A stretch of 64,000 nucleotides of DNA. Source: Certhia americana (taxonomy: Eukaryota > Chordata > Aves > Passeriformes > Certhiidae). The position numbers were made by a program, and so were the translations under genes. This document shows, one piece after another, positions 12,539 through 23,376 of the stretch (position 1 is the stretch's first letter; each line of letters begins with the position of its first letter). The stretch lies in contig CM031858.1 in assembly GCA_018697195.1 (NCBI GenBank), positions 75,017,001 through 75,081,000 on the forward strand. Reading direction: 5' to 3'. The notes beneath the pieces are model-generated. The model was given only the letters and a program-made list of their open reading frames with translations. It made no database searches and was not told where the DNA came from.

Positions 12539-14092
12539 TGCTGGGAACTTAATACAGCAGAAAAAAGGCAACCCAGGAAATTTTAAGAGTGTATGGAGGA
12601 CAACTGTTTGTCGCAGCTGGTGGGTGAGCCCATGAGGGGCAGACTATGTTAGACCTGTTGTTTGCAAGTAGAGATGGGCTGGTGGGAGATGTGGTGGTTG
12701 CAGGCTGCTTGGGGCACAATGATCATGAAATTATAGAGCTCTTGATATTCGGGGAAATCAGGAGGAACATCAATAAGACTTTTACATTGGACTTCCGGAG
12801 GGCAAACTTTGGTCTATTTAGGAGACTTATTCAGAGAGTTCCTTGGGAAGCATCCCTTAAAAACAAAGGACTGCAGGAAAAGTGGGCATGCTTCAAAACA
12901 GAGATCTTGAGGGCACAGAAGCAGGCTGTCCCTGTGTACCCAAAGATGAGTTGATGAGGCAAACGCCCAGCCTGGATGGGCAAGAAAGTTTTGGAGGATA
13001 TAGGAACATAGGAATAATTAAAAAAAAAGGATATATCATCTTTGAAGGAGGGTCAGGTCTCTCAGGAAGTATTTAAGGGGATTGCTAGGGCATGCATGAA
13101 AAAAATTAGGGAGGCCAAAGCTCAGTTTGAACTTAAAATGGCCATTTCTGTAAAGGATAATAAAAAATGTTTTTAATGGTAAAATAATGGTAAAGGGAAG
13201 GGTAAGACCAGCCTTTGTTCTTTATTGGATGAAGGAGAGAACTTAGTAACTGCAGATGAGGAGAAGGTGGAAGTGCTTAACGCCTTCTTTGCCTCAGTCT
13301 TTAGTGGGTATATGGTTTGTCCTCAGGACAGCCATCCTCCTGGGTTAGTAGATGTGTCAGGGAGTAGAAAGGTCCCCCTGTTACCCAAGAAGAGGCAGTC
13401 AGGGAACTGCTGAAATGCTTGGATATTCATAAATCTATGGGACCAGATAAGATCCATCCCAGGGTGATGAGGGAGCCGGCAGATGAGCTTGCAAAGCCAC
13501 TCTCCATCATTTACCAACAGTCCTGGATCACTGGTGTGGTTCCAGATTACTGGGAGCTGGCCAATGTGACACCCATTCACAAATAAAGGGTGGGAAGGAG
13601 AATCCTGGTAATTATAGGCCAGTCAGCCTGACTTCAGTACCTGGAAAGGTGATGGAACAGTTTACACTGAGTATCACACACAGCACTGACAGGATGTCCA
13701 GGGTATCAGACCCCTCCAGTTTGGGAGAAGTAGGTTGTGTTTAACCAACCTGGTCTAATTTTATGACCAAGTTACCCACCTGGTGGATGCAGGAAAGGCT
13801 GTGGTTGTTGTGTACCTGGACTACAGCAAGGCCTTTGACACTGACTCCCACAGCACACTCCTGGAATAGCTGGCAGCCCATGGTTTGGACAGGAGCACTC
13901 TGTGCTGGGTTAGGAACTGGCTGGATGGCCAGGCCCAGAGAGTGGTGGTGAGCAGTGCTGCATCCAGGTGGTGGCCAGGCACCAGTGGTGTCCCTCAGGG
14001 GTCTGTGCTGGGGCCTGGCCTGTTCAATATTTTTTTGATGACATGGATGAGGGTATTGGGTCTTCCATAAGTAAATTTTCAGGCAACATTAA
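12539..14092 (+). pseudogene. CR1 ORF2 linker and reverse transcriptase, first part
   Basis: CR1 coding sequence resumes after the LTR with ELNTAEKRQPRKF. A 103-codon open block at 12646-12954 carries GLVGDVVVAGCLGHNDHEII and DFRRANFGLFRRL. The reverse transcriptase follows: MGPDKIHPRV, YQQSWITGVVPDYWELANVT, NYRPVSLTSVPGKVMEQ, YLDYSKAFDT (motif A) at about 13815, and [18 protein letters not shown] (motif B) at about 13981-14034. Frames shift several times and in-frame stops are present, for example just after the motif A helix. The piece ends at the LTR insertion at 14093, just where the FADD motif should be. Confidence 0.85.
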
Positions 14093-14530
14093 TGCCTTAA
14101 GTTCTATTTTTTATATTTTTTAGACTCTGTGCTGTTTTAGTGGGTAGTTTAAGTTTGATATTAAGTGCTACTAAGCTCTCTTCACAGAGCAGATAGACAA
14201 AACAATTCCTTCTCTAGCATGATATCAAGGACAACTTTCAGGCCCAAGAATAAAACAACGGTGAAGTGAGAAAAAAAATGAGGATGGAGCTTCATAACCT
14301 GAAGCTATGGCTGGACAATTAACTCCAGTACGCTGATGGACCAGAACAGATAAAAGTGTAAGACCTCGTGACTGGTCCCCCATTTTTGTGACCATTTTGG
14401 GTTTTATCTTGGGTATGGTCTGGCTGGACTCTTGAGCAGCCCAGGTGTACCCATTGAGGCCTTTTAATAAATACCTACTTTATCCTTTTGCTCTGTCTAG
14501 TCTTTGCTCCAGGTCAGCCTTCAAAAGGCA
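14093..14530 (+). mobile_element. solo LTR (438 bp) inserted at the CR1 catalytic motif
   Basis: The unit starts TGCCTTAAG and ends AAAAGGCA, an inverted terminal pair. A TATA-like AGATAAAAG lies near 14349 and an AATAAA near 14466, 60 to 70 bases before the end. These are usual LTR features in plus orientation. CR1 sequence stops at the left edge (KFSGN...) and resumes at the right edge ([12 protein letters not shown]). The flanks are TTAA and TCAA, compatible with a decayed 4-bp target duplication. The sequence is unrelated to the LTR at 11.7-12.5 kb. Confidence 0.7.
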
Positions 14531-15230
14531 TCAATACTAAGCTGGGAGTGTGCGTTGATCCATTGGAAGGTAGGAGGTCTCTGCAGAGACCTGGAATGGT
14601 TGGATGGATGGGCAGAGTCCAACAAGATGAAATTTAATAAGTCCAAATGCCATTTTGGCCACAATAACCCCCTGCAATGTTACAGGCTGGGGATGGTGTG
14701 GCTGGACAGTGCCCAGGAAGAAAGGGACCTGGGAGTGCTGGTGACAGCCAGCTGAACATGAGCCAGCTCTGTGCCCTGGTGGGCAAGAAGGCCAATGGCA
14801 TCCTGGCCTGGATCAGGAATGGTGTGGCCAGCAGGAGCAGGGAGGTTATTCTGCCCCTGGACTGGGCACTGGTGAGGCCACACCTTGAGTGCTGTGTCCG
14901 GATCTGTTCCCCTCAGTTTGGGAAGGACATTGAGACACTGGAGCACATCCAGAGGAGGCAGCGAGGCTGGTGAGGGGCTGGGAACACAAACCCTGTGAGG
15001 AATGGCTGAGGGACCTGGGGGTGTTTAGCCTGGAGAAAAGGAGACTCAGGGGTGACCTTATCACTCTCTACAGCTTCCTGAGAGGTGGCTGCAGTCAGAT
15101 GGGGGTTGGTCTCTTTCTCCAGGCAGCAACTGACAGAATCAGAGGACACAGTGTCAAGCTGCACCAAGGGAAAATTAGGCTGGATATTAGGAAAAGGTTT
15201 TTCACAGAAAGAGTAAGAAAGCACTGAAAT
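14531..15230 (+). pseudogene. CR1 ORF2 reverse transcriptase C-terminal part
   Basis: After the LTR the frame gives [38 protein letters not shown], then (after a shift) [40 protein letters not shown], and finally [19 protein letters not shown] and [17 protein letters not shown]. These are the standard C-terminal blocks of CR1 ORF2. At least two frameshifts are needed to connect them. It is followed by the 3' untranslated tail. Confidence 0.85.
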
Positions 15231-15404
15231 GCTTTCCCTGGGGATGTGGTGGAGTCACTATCCCTGGATGTGTTTACAAAAGACTGGATGTGGCACTTGC
15301 TGCCATGGTCTAGTTGAGGTGTCAGAGCATGGGTTGGACTCAGTGACCTTGAAGATCTCTTCCAACCTAGAAATTCCGTGATTCTGTGATTCTGTGAATT
15401 CGGT

Positions 15405-15705
15405 GAATTGTCCTGTTGCATTCCTTTTAGGAATGATGTCTCCTCAAAAACCCCTCCCCCAGAAACCGTAACCTGGCCTGATTTACCTGCCCCTTGACTC
15501 TGACCTATGGCTTTCAGCCGGGTAATCTGACCCCGACCCCAAAAGAGATAAAAACCCCTCTTCCTCCATGTGCTCCCTCCTTGCCTCCTGGGATCCCTTC
15601 ACTGAGAATAAAGCTTTGGAATACATCCTGAGGTAAGGGGCCTCTTTGAATCTCTTCTCCCTATTTTGAAGATCCATCTCCCAGTACCCCTAAATCTGAG
15701 CTTGC
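15405..15705 (+). mobile_element. probable solo LTR after the CR1 tail
   Basis: Directly after the CR1's terminal ATTCTGTG repeats comes a C-rich unit with a TATA-like GAGATAAAAACCCC near 15545 and AATAAA at about 15607, then T- and C-rich sequence before the microsatellite. This U3-R-U5-like order suggests a third LTR family in plus orientation. I could not define clean TG/CA ends or a target duplication, so the edges are estimates. Confidence 0.45.
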
Positions 15706-15711
15706 AGCTTG

Positions 15712-15713
<2 letters not shown>

Positions 15714-15760
<47 letters not shown>

Positions 15761-15770
15761 NNNNNNNNNN

Positions 15771-15817
<47 letters not shown>
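15714..15817. repeat. (GT)n microsatellite interrupted by a 10-N gap
   Basis: A pure GT tract runs on both sides of ten unknown bases (15761-15770). The real length is not known, since the gap is probably a nominal-size or collapsed join. The frames translated through it are meaningless. Confidence 0.95.
15761..15770. other. assembly gap, 10 N
   Basis: Ten N bases lie inside the GT repeat. The gap is flanked by the same dinucleotide on both sides. Confidence 0.99.
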
Positions 15818-15821
<4 letters not shown>

Positions 15822-15874
15822 GAAAGGGGAATCATCATTGTCCCACTCTGCTCTGCACTGGTGCTGGGAGCAGA

Positions 15875-16365
15875 TTTGAATGCTGCAATGTAAGAAAAAC
15901 ACTAAGCTCTTAGAGAGCATACAGAGGAAGGCAATGAATATAGAGAAGAGCCTTGAGGAGAAGCCTGATGAGATGAAGCTGAGGTCACTTGGTCTTTTCA
16001 GCCTGGACAAGAGGAGACTGAGGGAAGATGCCATTGCAGTCTACAATTTCCTTGTGAGGGGAAGAGGAGGGGCAGACACTGTTTCCTTCCCTTGGTGTCA
16101 AGTGACAGGACCTGAGGGAACAGCCTGAGGTTGTGTCAGGGGAAGTTTAGGTTGGCTATTAGAAGAGGTTTCTTCACCCAGAGGGTGTTTGGGCCCTGGA
16201 ACAGGCTCCCCAGGGAAGTGGTCACAGCAACAAACCTGACAAGCTCAAGAAGCATTTGGACAATGCTCTCAGGCACATGGCCTGACTCGTGGGGAAGGTG
16301 ATATGCAGGGCCAGGAATTGTGTCCCATCCAACTCAGCATATTCTGTGATTATGTGATTCTGCTA
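15875..16365 (+). mobile_element. CR1 3' fragment, second subfamily
   Basis: Plus-strand CR1 C-terminal coding (SLGLFSLDKRRLREDAIAVY at about 15986-16045) and a 3' tail (FFTQRV-like, then WNRLPREV-like) end with ATTCTGTGATTATGTGATTCTG near 16360. It differs enough from the large CR1 to its left to be another subfamily and a separate insertion. It is truncated at its 5' end near the microsatellite. Confidence 0.85.
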
Positions 16366-17908
16366 TGAGAGTCAAAAGAGTCAATAGTGTGGATAATAAC
16401 AGACATGGAAAGAACACAGCCTTGTTTTCTTTTTTTTTTTATCTGACAGAAAAAAAATTTATTCTCTTCAACTGAAAATATTTGATCAAGGCAGATACAG
16501 TTTCAGAATTTGAATTTCGTGGGGGGATGAGTTGTACTAATTTTTATAGATGTTGAAAATTCAAATTTGTTTTGAGATGATGTCTGGCCTCAAACATGCA
16601 TTTTGTTACATGTAACAGATACTGTTGATCTTCAAAGCAATTAATTGAGAATCTTTTAGCCCTAGCCGTTAAACATATTAAACAGACAGGCAACTATGTA
16701 GATGCATAATTCTTTCTAGAAGAATGCTTTCAAATGTGTAAGTTTTGACAGATGCTGGAAGAATATTCTAAATATATCACATCCTCTGGGAAAATCCAAC
16801 AATGAAGTGGACTGTTAAAAACTCCACTGAGAACAATAGGTGGCAGGACCTTCAAACACTGGGATACACATTTAACAAAGGCCACTTGGTTAGTCAACAC
16901 TAGAGAACCTGCCAGTTGGGCTGCCTTGCCCGATCAAAACTGAGAGGGATAGAGTTGCTCTAATCCATACTAAAATATTGGGTGAGGGAAACTGTCTGGG
17001 TTATTCCTGCCTCAGGCAAAGGCAAATCCATCTCTGGGATTGCTTTTGCTCGAAGGCCTGGGTGCCCTTGGGGAATAGTGCAGGCGTCTCTGTGTCCCTC
17101 TAGGTAATTTGATTCTGGGTAAGAAGAGACAATGAATTAAGTTGTACATTGTTAATTGCTATATAGCATTGTATGTAATTACTTCCATTACATCCATGTG
17201 CCATATTAAGAGTATCACAGCAAAAATAACCCAGATTAATGAAAATTAAATTGTGATGGAGCTGGACAAGTGCAACAGTGATGGAATCAGAACTGACCAG
17301 CTTGCAACAATCCAACATCACAGGTCATCTTTTCTGCTCTGAAATTTTGTGAGTGATGAAGCCCCAAATCATGTACTAAATTAACTCACAGACTTTAGCA
17401 GGATAACACATAGACTAAGGGAACAATATTGTGTGTATATATTAAAAGATTGGAAAGCTGATGATTATTAACTGGGATGTAGAAAAAGAATGGGATGTGG
17501 GCATGATGCAAATGGTATGAAATAAGGGATGGATACTCTTCTGATTTCAACTGGGAAAGAGTTATTTTTCTTCCTAGCAGCTGGTACAGTGTTGTGTTTT
17601 GGATAGCAGGAGAACAATGTTATGAAATCGTGCTTACACTGCATTGACACCACTTTTTTTTTTTTTCTTTCTTCATTCAGCTGGAAAAACAAATATTTCA
17701 AACTTTTAAAAAACTTGTCCATATTTTAAATTTTCATATATAACCTTAATTCGCGTCTCTTCAAAATGTTCTTACATAAGATACTTAAATCAAAATACCA
17801 TCCTGCTCTAATAAATATTAATAAATGAAAATTTTGTGAAAAAATAATAAAAATATTGCATTTAAATTAATTAAATTAATTAAGCATTTTAAAATCATCA
17901 ACTTTTCC

Positions 17909-17931
17909 TTATGAAAATTTAATTTTCATAA
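17909..17931. repeat. 23-bp palindrome
   Basis: Arms TTATGAAAAT and ATTTTCATAA are perfect complements around a 3-base centre, in a very AT-rich stretch. Confidence 0.85.
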
Positions 17932-18456
17932 AGAGATACATCTTTGTGAATATTAATGTATAACTCATCTACTACTGCATCATTGAGTAGTTTTAAAATG
18001 TACATGATGTGCTATATTACAGACTTCTGTGATCAAATACCAAACTCATGTTCTAGAAAATTAGTTATAAGGGAAATTGTAAAGAATTAACAATATGTAT
18101 AAAATAGTGGCATTTTGAAAACTCTAGAAAATTTATGGTTTCTAATGACATTTTTTAATCAGATACAGAGGCTAATTTTAAATTATTTTTCTCTGTCACA
18201 TTTGCCATAGATACAATACCCATGATGAAAATGAAAATTCATCTCTAATGAATTCTGTTGCAGTCCAGCTAATAAAGTACATAAGAATCTTCTTTCAGAG
18301 ATTAACATGTTTAATTTTTGAGAATCATAGGAAAACATTGATATGATAAATGAATTCAAATCTTTTAGTAAGAAAACCTTCTGCTTTCAAGAAGAAAAAG
18401 AATAGTAGTACAGGTGAGCAATCAGTGCTGTAATATAAAGAAGAAATTAGAACTTC

Positions 18457-18505
18457 TTCCTCCCACTGTTCTATTGAGTTGTTCTTATTTGAACAGTGGG
18501 AGGAA
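18457..18505. other. perfect 15-bp hairpin with a 19-base loop
   Basis: TTCCTCCCACTGTTC (18457-18471) is exactly complementary to GAACAGTGGGAGGAA (18491-18505). Four more AATT pairs may form outside after a bulge. It resembles a small RNA hairpin in size but the continuous stem is shorter than a typical microRNA precursor, and no transcription signal is visible. Confidence 0.8.
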
Positions 18506-19629
18506 TATGAATTGGCAGAAGGAAACACAGGCATTCCTTATAGACTCAATTTTGGGGTAGCAGGTTTGCAACAGAGTCCCAGGTGCAATAGTATCATTTT
18601 TGTATTTGCTTGCTATGCACAAAGCCAAGAATTTTGTCACACATGTAAGCACGCAGCAGCTGCTCATGTAAATGATCCCATTTCTATATAAAACAATTCA
18701 AATAACACGGTGGAAAAGCACTCTTGTTCTTTTGAATTGATATGTGGTTTGCACGGTAACTCCCTGTCATAGTGCAATGATGATCAAAATTTTTGCATTC
18801 CTTTTGCACAGGAAGCAGGAGTGAAAAGGTGAAAGAAAGGCTGTTTTCTTCCAGTTTCAATATGATATTTTTAATGTGGATTTATGTTATCTTTTACTAT
18901 TTTAGTTTTCTGATCAAGTGGCAGTATTACACATGTAGGCAAAGGAGCCTCATCCCAACTCTTCACCTTGTTCACTGTTCAATTTCTTCCTTTTCCTCAT
19001 GACAACTCTCCTGTTTCTGTGCTTTTCTCATGTTTTTTATCCATTTGAGAGCATTTTTTTGTGCAGGTTATCTAAATATCATGTTAAAAAGGAATGTAGG
19101 GTTTGTCTGGTTTAGAAATCATTATATAGCATTTTCTGTCCCCTACTGAACTGTTTGCACTAGTTCTTCGCACAAAGATTCCATGTTCAAGGTTGCTGTA
19201 TTGATTTTCAAAGCATTATATGCTTTGAATCTTGACTGTTTAAAAGATCTTTGCTCCCTCTCCTGCAATTTCTTTGCTCCATTGGAAACCAGAATATAAG
19301 GGCAAACATTTTCTGTCATCTGAGGAAAATAGTTTTCATGAGAATTAGGATAAAAATTCAGAACTCAACACAAAAGAGCAGCTCTAACCTAGTCTAACTT
19401 CAAAACAAATTGTGAAGCCTGCATCTTTCAATTCAGATGCAACACCTCATCTTTACACTTTCACTATCACTGTATACAATGTTCAATGTCTTCTTGTTAG
19501 TTTAGAAGTGGGGGTTTTGAAAGTGGGAGGGTTTTGTTTGGGTTTTTTTCTTTGTTTGGGGATTTTTGTTTGGATGGTTTTGGTTTTTTAAAGCAGAGCT
19601 AGACAATTATGAAATCTGGGCTACTCTCG

Positions 19630-19657
19630 TAATAATAATAATAATAATAATAATAAT
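19630..19657. repeat. (TAA)9 microsatellite
   Basis: Pure TAA repeat, 28 bases. Confidence 0.95.
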
Positions 19658-20778
19658 GGAAACAGTGTTTTTTGTAAGCTAAAAATTAAATAAAATGTTT
19701 TATGTGGAATCTTTCTAAAATGCAGTATTTAAAGTGCACAAATCAACTTCTCTGGGGAAAGCTGCATGCCTAAATCAATGACAGGATTCCGTAGACACAT
19801 GATACAAGTACATTTTTCCTCTGGATAGACATACTGTTTCAGGTTTTCTTAAGCATCATGGTTCTGAATTCCATTTAAACTTGTTGATCAAATTTGCTGA
19901 CTGGTGATCAGAACACAGTGAAGCATGAAGATACAAGGAAAGCTGACAGTGGGGATAAGCTATGAAAATTTAAGATTAATTACATAACTTCATTTCATGT
20001 AGTATAATACATAGTCTCTGCAAACTGGTCAAATTTCTGTGTAAATTATAATCAGATTGGAAAAAAGTTCAGCTAAAATGAGGGCATTAGGTAGTCCTGT
20101 AATTATTTCAAGAGGATGCAGACTATTTAATGCAGTAGATATATTTCATCCCTAGACAATTCTTAAGTGAATTTTTCATGGATATTCCCATAATCATAGA
20201 CTTAACAAGCATACCAAAATTGAAGATTCAAGAGTATAGTAACTTTCATAAGGGGATTAGAGATTTCAGAAAAGCTTTTTGTTATAGATAACATTATTGG
20301 TTTTCTTCTATTCAAATTCTGCTGCATTTGCCTAAAGTGAAACTGTCAGATATTAAAGCAATTATTTTTTTTCTTATTCAGCAACATTGGCATTCCAAAG
20401 GCTATGAAACTTGAAGGAAAAGAAAGTGGTGGGGGAAAATGACAGAAAATCAGAACGCAGAATGCAAGAAAACAGCTGTTATTACTGGTGAGAAGGTGCT
20501 AGTCTTCCACAAGTGATGAAGTCTCAGAGGATGAAATGTAGAGGGGAAATTAACATACTATTTAAATCAGTGTGAAGATCTTGTCATACACTCTTTTAAA
20601 AAATCTTATCATAATGCTGTCCACATTCTACTTCTGGGATCTCAGTTCACCAATCATTCATTTAAAACATCCTTAATCAGCTTTTCTTGGTGTTCTGTGT
20701 TCAATACTACCTATCTTCAACTATTCCTCACATTTTTTTCTGATTCAATAGTTGTTTTGGTATGTCTTAATTTCTTTT

Positions 20779-21150
20779 CATAGAGTCATAAAACCGTAGA
20801 ATGGCTGTGATTGGAAGGGACCTTAAAATTCATCTAGTTTCAACCTCCCTGCCATGAGCAGGGACATTCCATTAGAAAACGCTGGTCAAAACGCTGTCCA
20901 ACCAGGCATAGGTCATCCTCAGCTTCTCTGGACAAACTACTCCAGTGCCTCACCACCCTCACAGTAAAAAAAATTATCCCAATATCTAATCTAATCCTAC
21001 TCTCTTTCAATGTGAAGCTATTCCCCTTTTTCACTGTCCTGTCACTACATGTGCTTGTAAATAGTCTCTCTCCATCTTTCTAGCAGTCTTTCTTCAGGTA
21101 CTGGTAGACCACAGTAAGATCACACCAAGGCCTTGTCTTCCTTTAAATCC
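20779..21150 (-). mobile_element. CR1 3' fragment, minus orientation
   Basis: On the plus strand it begins with CATAGAGTCATAAAACCGTA then GGAAGGGACCTTAAAATTCA, the usual reverse view of a CR1 tail. On the minus strand the residues ESRIRLDIGIIFFTVRVVRH (about 21000) and HWSSLSREAEDD follow CR1 ORF2's C-terminus. The piece is about 370 bp and decayed. Confidence 0.85.
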
Positions 21151-22418
21151 ATTGTCCTGATTTGGGACAGATTGGGAAGAGATACCAGCATCATAAAGTC
21201 ACCCCAGGACATTCATGTACTTTATAAGCTTTGTTTCCCTCAAGATACCCTCTAAAGAAAGACATGAGGAGGTAACTGTCACTTTATGAATTCACCAGTT
21301 GAAAGATTTCATTCTTCTGTTCAAAGAAGCAAAAGCCTTAATTTGAAGATTAAATGACTCTGACATGATAATTGCTCTACATACAATACTTGATTGAGCT
21401 ACATGTAGGTCAGAGGAGATCTCAAAACTTCAAACAATTATACTAGTACTAATTTATGTTCTGTATTATGCATTTATATCAGGTTGCATATAGACAATTC
21501 TAGCCGTATACTAGGACATTTCAGTCTTCTCTGTCATGAAAGCTTTATATCCCCTTTCCTCATTTAAACAACGTACTACTAAAATTTTGTTACTGTGATG
21601 TAGGAGTTGTAATTGCTGTTCAAGATGACAATCAGATCAATATCTCCATGGAAATTTGAGATAATGGAGTCTCTTCATAGAAGTACAATTATGTGAGTCA
21701 ATAGATTTAATAGTCAAACTGCTAGTCCATTGAGACAGTATGCTTTTCATTGGCTTTCCTCCCCACCCCAAACATGGCAAGAGTTTTACAACTAGACATA
21801 TATTTCAACTAATTAGTATCTTTACAGAACCATGAGCACATACACAGCACATATGAAGGAATACATGAAGTGTTGCACAAAAAAAACACCTTCTTAGAAG
21901 CAATGGATCAAAATTCAACATAAGTAACAGTTTATTTAGTGTTTTAAATACCTCAAGATCTTCTCTCAGATAATCAAAGCAAAACATCCCAAAATTTTAC
22001 TTCGTTCTTATCTTTGGGAGACTTAAGGAAATGTGTTGTGATAAAACTCTTGATTAGTTATGGAAGATTAGAAATCACACACTAGAAAAATATTAATCTG
22101 AGTAGAAGTTTTCTTTCTGTCATACACAGAACTCCAAGCTACAGTCTTAGAAGATTACATGCAAGAAAGAAAAACAAAAAAACAAACAAAACCAACTTTA
22201 AAAGATAAACACTGACATTATCAGGATTATTCTCAAGAATGCAATCATACACTGGAACTGCTACAGCTTCAAGTGGGTAATACATAGTCACATTGGTTAT
22301 TGGAGAGGAAAAGTTATTTTAGCAGAAAAAATAGAATTAAGTGATAAAGATGTCTCTAACTGCATTTTACCAGTCTGTACTAAGGAGCACTACCAGTCTT
22401 TACAGATAGACAATGACT
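21151..22418. other. AT-rich sequence, nothing recognised
   Basis: No gene or repeat family seen. Short A-rich runs near 22.17 kb. Confidence 0.5.
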
Positions 22419-22947
22419 GTGATGCCAGTTTGGGTTTTGCTTTTTTTTTTTCCTTTTATATGTTTTCTATATTCTTCACACATATATTTGTAGCTCTGTA
22501 GCCTATTGCATTAGTAGCTAGTTTTCCCAGTACTTTTCCATGGCCTTTCCTTGAGTGGAAAGACAGAACGAATTCCAGAGCTTCAAGCCCCCGGGGGGAG
22601 TGCAGGGCCCCTATCTTAGCTTGGTTTCTTCTTGGGAACCAAGGCTGAGAACAACTCTTTGAGATACATTTCATGGACAAAATACAGCTAGTGCTGAGGG
22701 GGGGCTCCAGAGAAGGGGCTTGACCTTGGGAGAAATTGCTTCATCACTTGTGCTCCTAATTGGTGTTTTTTATTTATTATGCTAATTTCCTAAAACTTAT
22801 AAATGTGTACTCAACCCTGTAGGGGAGGGCTTTTGTGGATATCTTTCCATAGCTGTACCTGAAGGCCTTCATTGAAGATCCTCTCTCATATTACCTCCTT
22901 GCTAAAATTATCTCGAGCTTTATTTCCAGGTTGGGAAAAAGGCAACA
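22419..22947 (+). mobile_element. LTR-like unit (edges uncertain)
   Basis: GC-richer than its surroundings. The right half has a TATA-like TTATAAATGTGTAC (about 22798), an AGCTTTATTT region and an end in GGCAACA. It resembles the unit at 29.46-29.75 kb: both carry a GGGGG block, a CTGCTCCT or GTGCTCCT block, an ATTGG box and an ATAAA-TGTACT stretch. This suggests a shared LTR family. I could not find a target duplication and the left edge may lie further right. Confidence 0.4.
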
Positions 22948-23264
22948 ACTGGTACTAAAAGAAGTGGTTAGTTAGGAGTTTTCCAAGGAAATGCAGATAT
23001 ACCTGGAGTGATTAGGATAGATTCTGAGCTCCCTAAATCTAACCCACATTACCATTCTAAAATGGATCGATTATAGTAAGCTCAAATTTAAAATTCCAGA
23101 ATGAATCCCTTGTTTTCAAAGGGGGAGGGAAAGGGAAATAATCACTAGTTGCCCTCCTGCCATTGAGTCAAACTGTTCTCCAGAGAAATGATCATTGTTG
23201 ATGGTACACACAGTGATAAAATGTAGTGTTCACAATTTTTCAATTAGTATTTGCAACATTATAT

Positions 23265-23376
23265 ACCTTATGTTCCCTATGTGCCAAGACAAGTACACTT
23301 AATTTTTTAGTCTTACAAAAACCTTATGTTCCCTATGTGCCAAGACAAGTACACTTAATTTTTTAGTCTTGCAAAA
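23265..23376. repeat. 56-bp tandem duplication, two copies
   Basis: Units 23265-23320 and 23321-23376 are head-to-tail and differ at one base (TCTTACA versus TCTTGCA). Such low divergence points to a recent event or an assembly duplication. Confidence 0.95.

Larger units (their letters stand above)
10690..15408 (+). mobile_element. long CR1 LINE, decayed and split by two LTR insertions
   Basis: This is a plus-strand chicken-repeat-1 class non-LTR retrotransposon. In order it shows an ORF1 esterase-like C-terminus (10992-11204), endonuclease pieces (11330-11731), the linker and reverse transcriptase (12539-14092 and 14531-15230), and a 3' tail ending in ATTCTGTGATTCTGTGA repeats near 15390. 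Recognisable residues include [48 protein letters not shown] and FFTERV. Frameshifts and stops occur throughout, so it is inactive. Two retroviral LTR units interrupt it at 11732-12538 and 14093-14530. The left edge is approximate. CR1 of this type is the main LINE of birds, which is the best clue to the organism. Confidence 0.9.
16366..20778. other. AT-rich sequence, no recognised gene
   Basis: Stop-dense sequence with poly-T runs. It holds a 23-bp palindrome (17909), a short hairpin (18457) and a (TAA)n tract (19630), listed separately. A slightly GC-richer stretch at 16.8-17.1 kb was not identified. Confidence 0.5.

Noticed and set aside
13763..14070. Two overlapping plus-strand frames in the CR1
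   Set aside because: Out-of-frame shadows or pieces of the CR1 reverse transcriptase.
15599..16034. Open frames of alternating Thr-His or Cys-Val
   Set aside because: Translation of the GT/AC microsatellite and gap.
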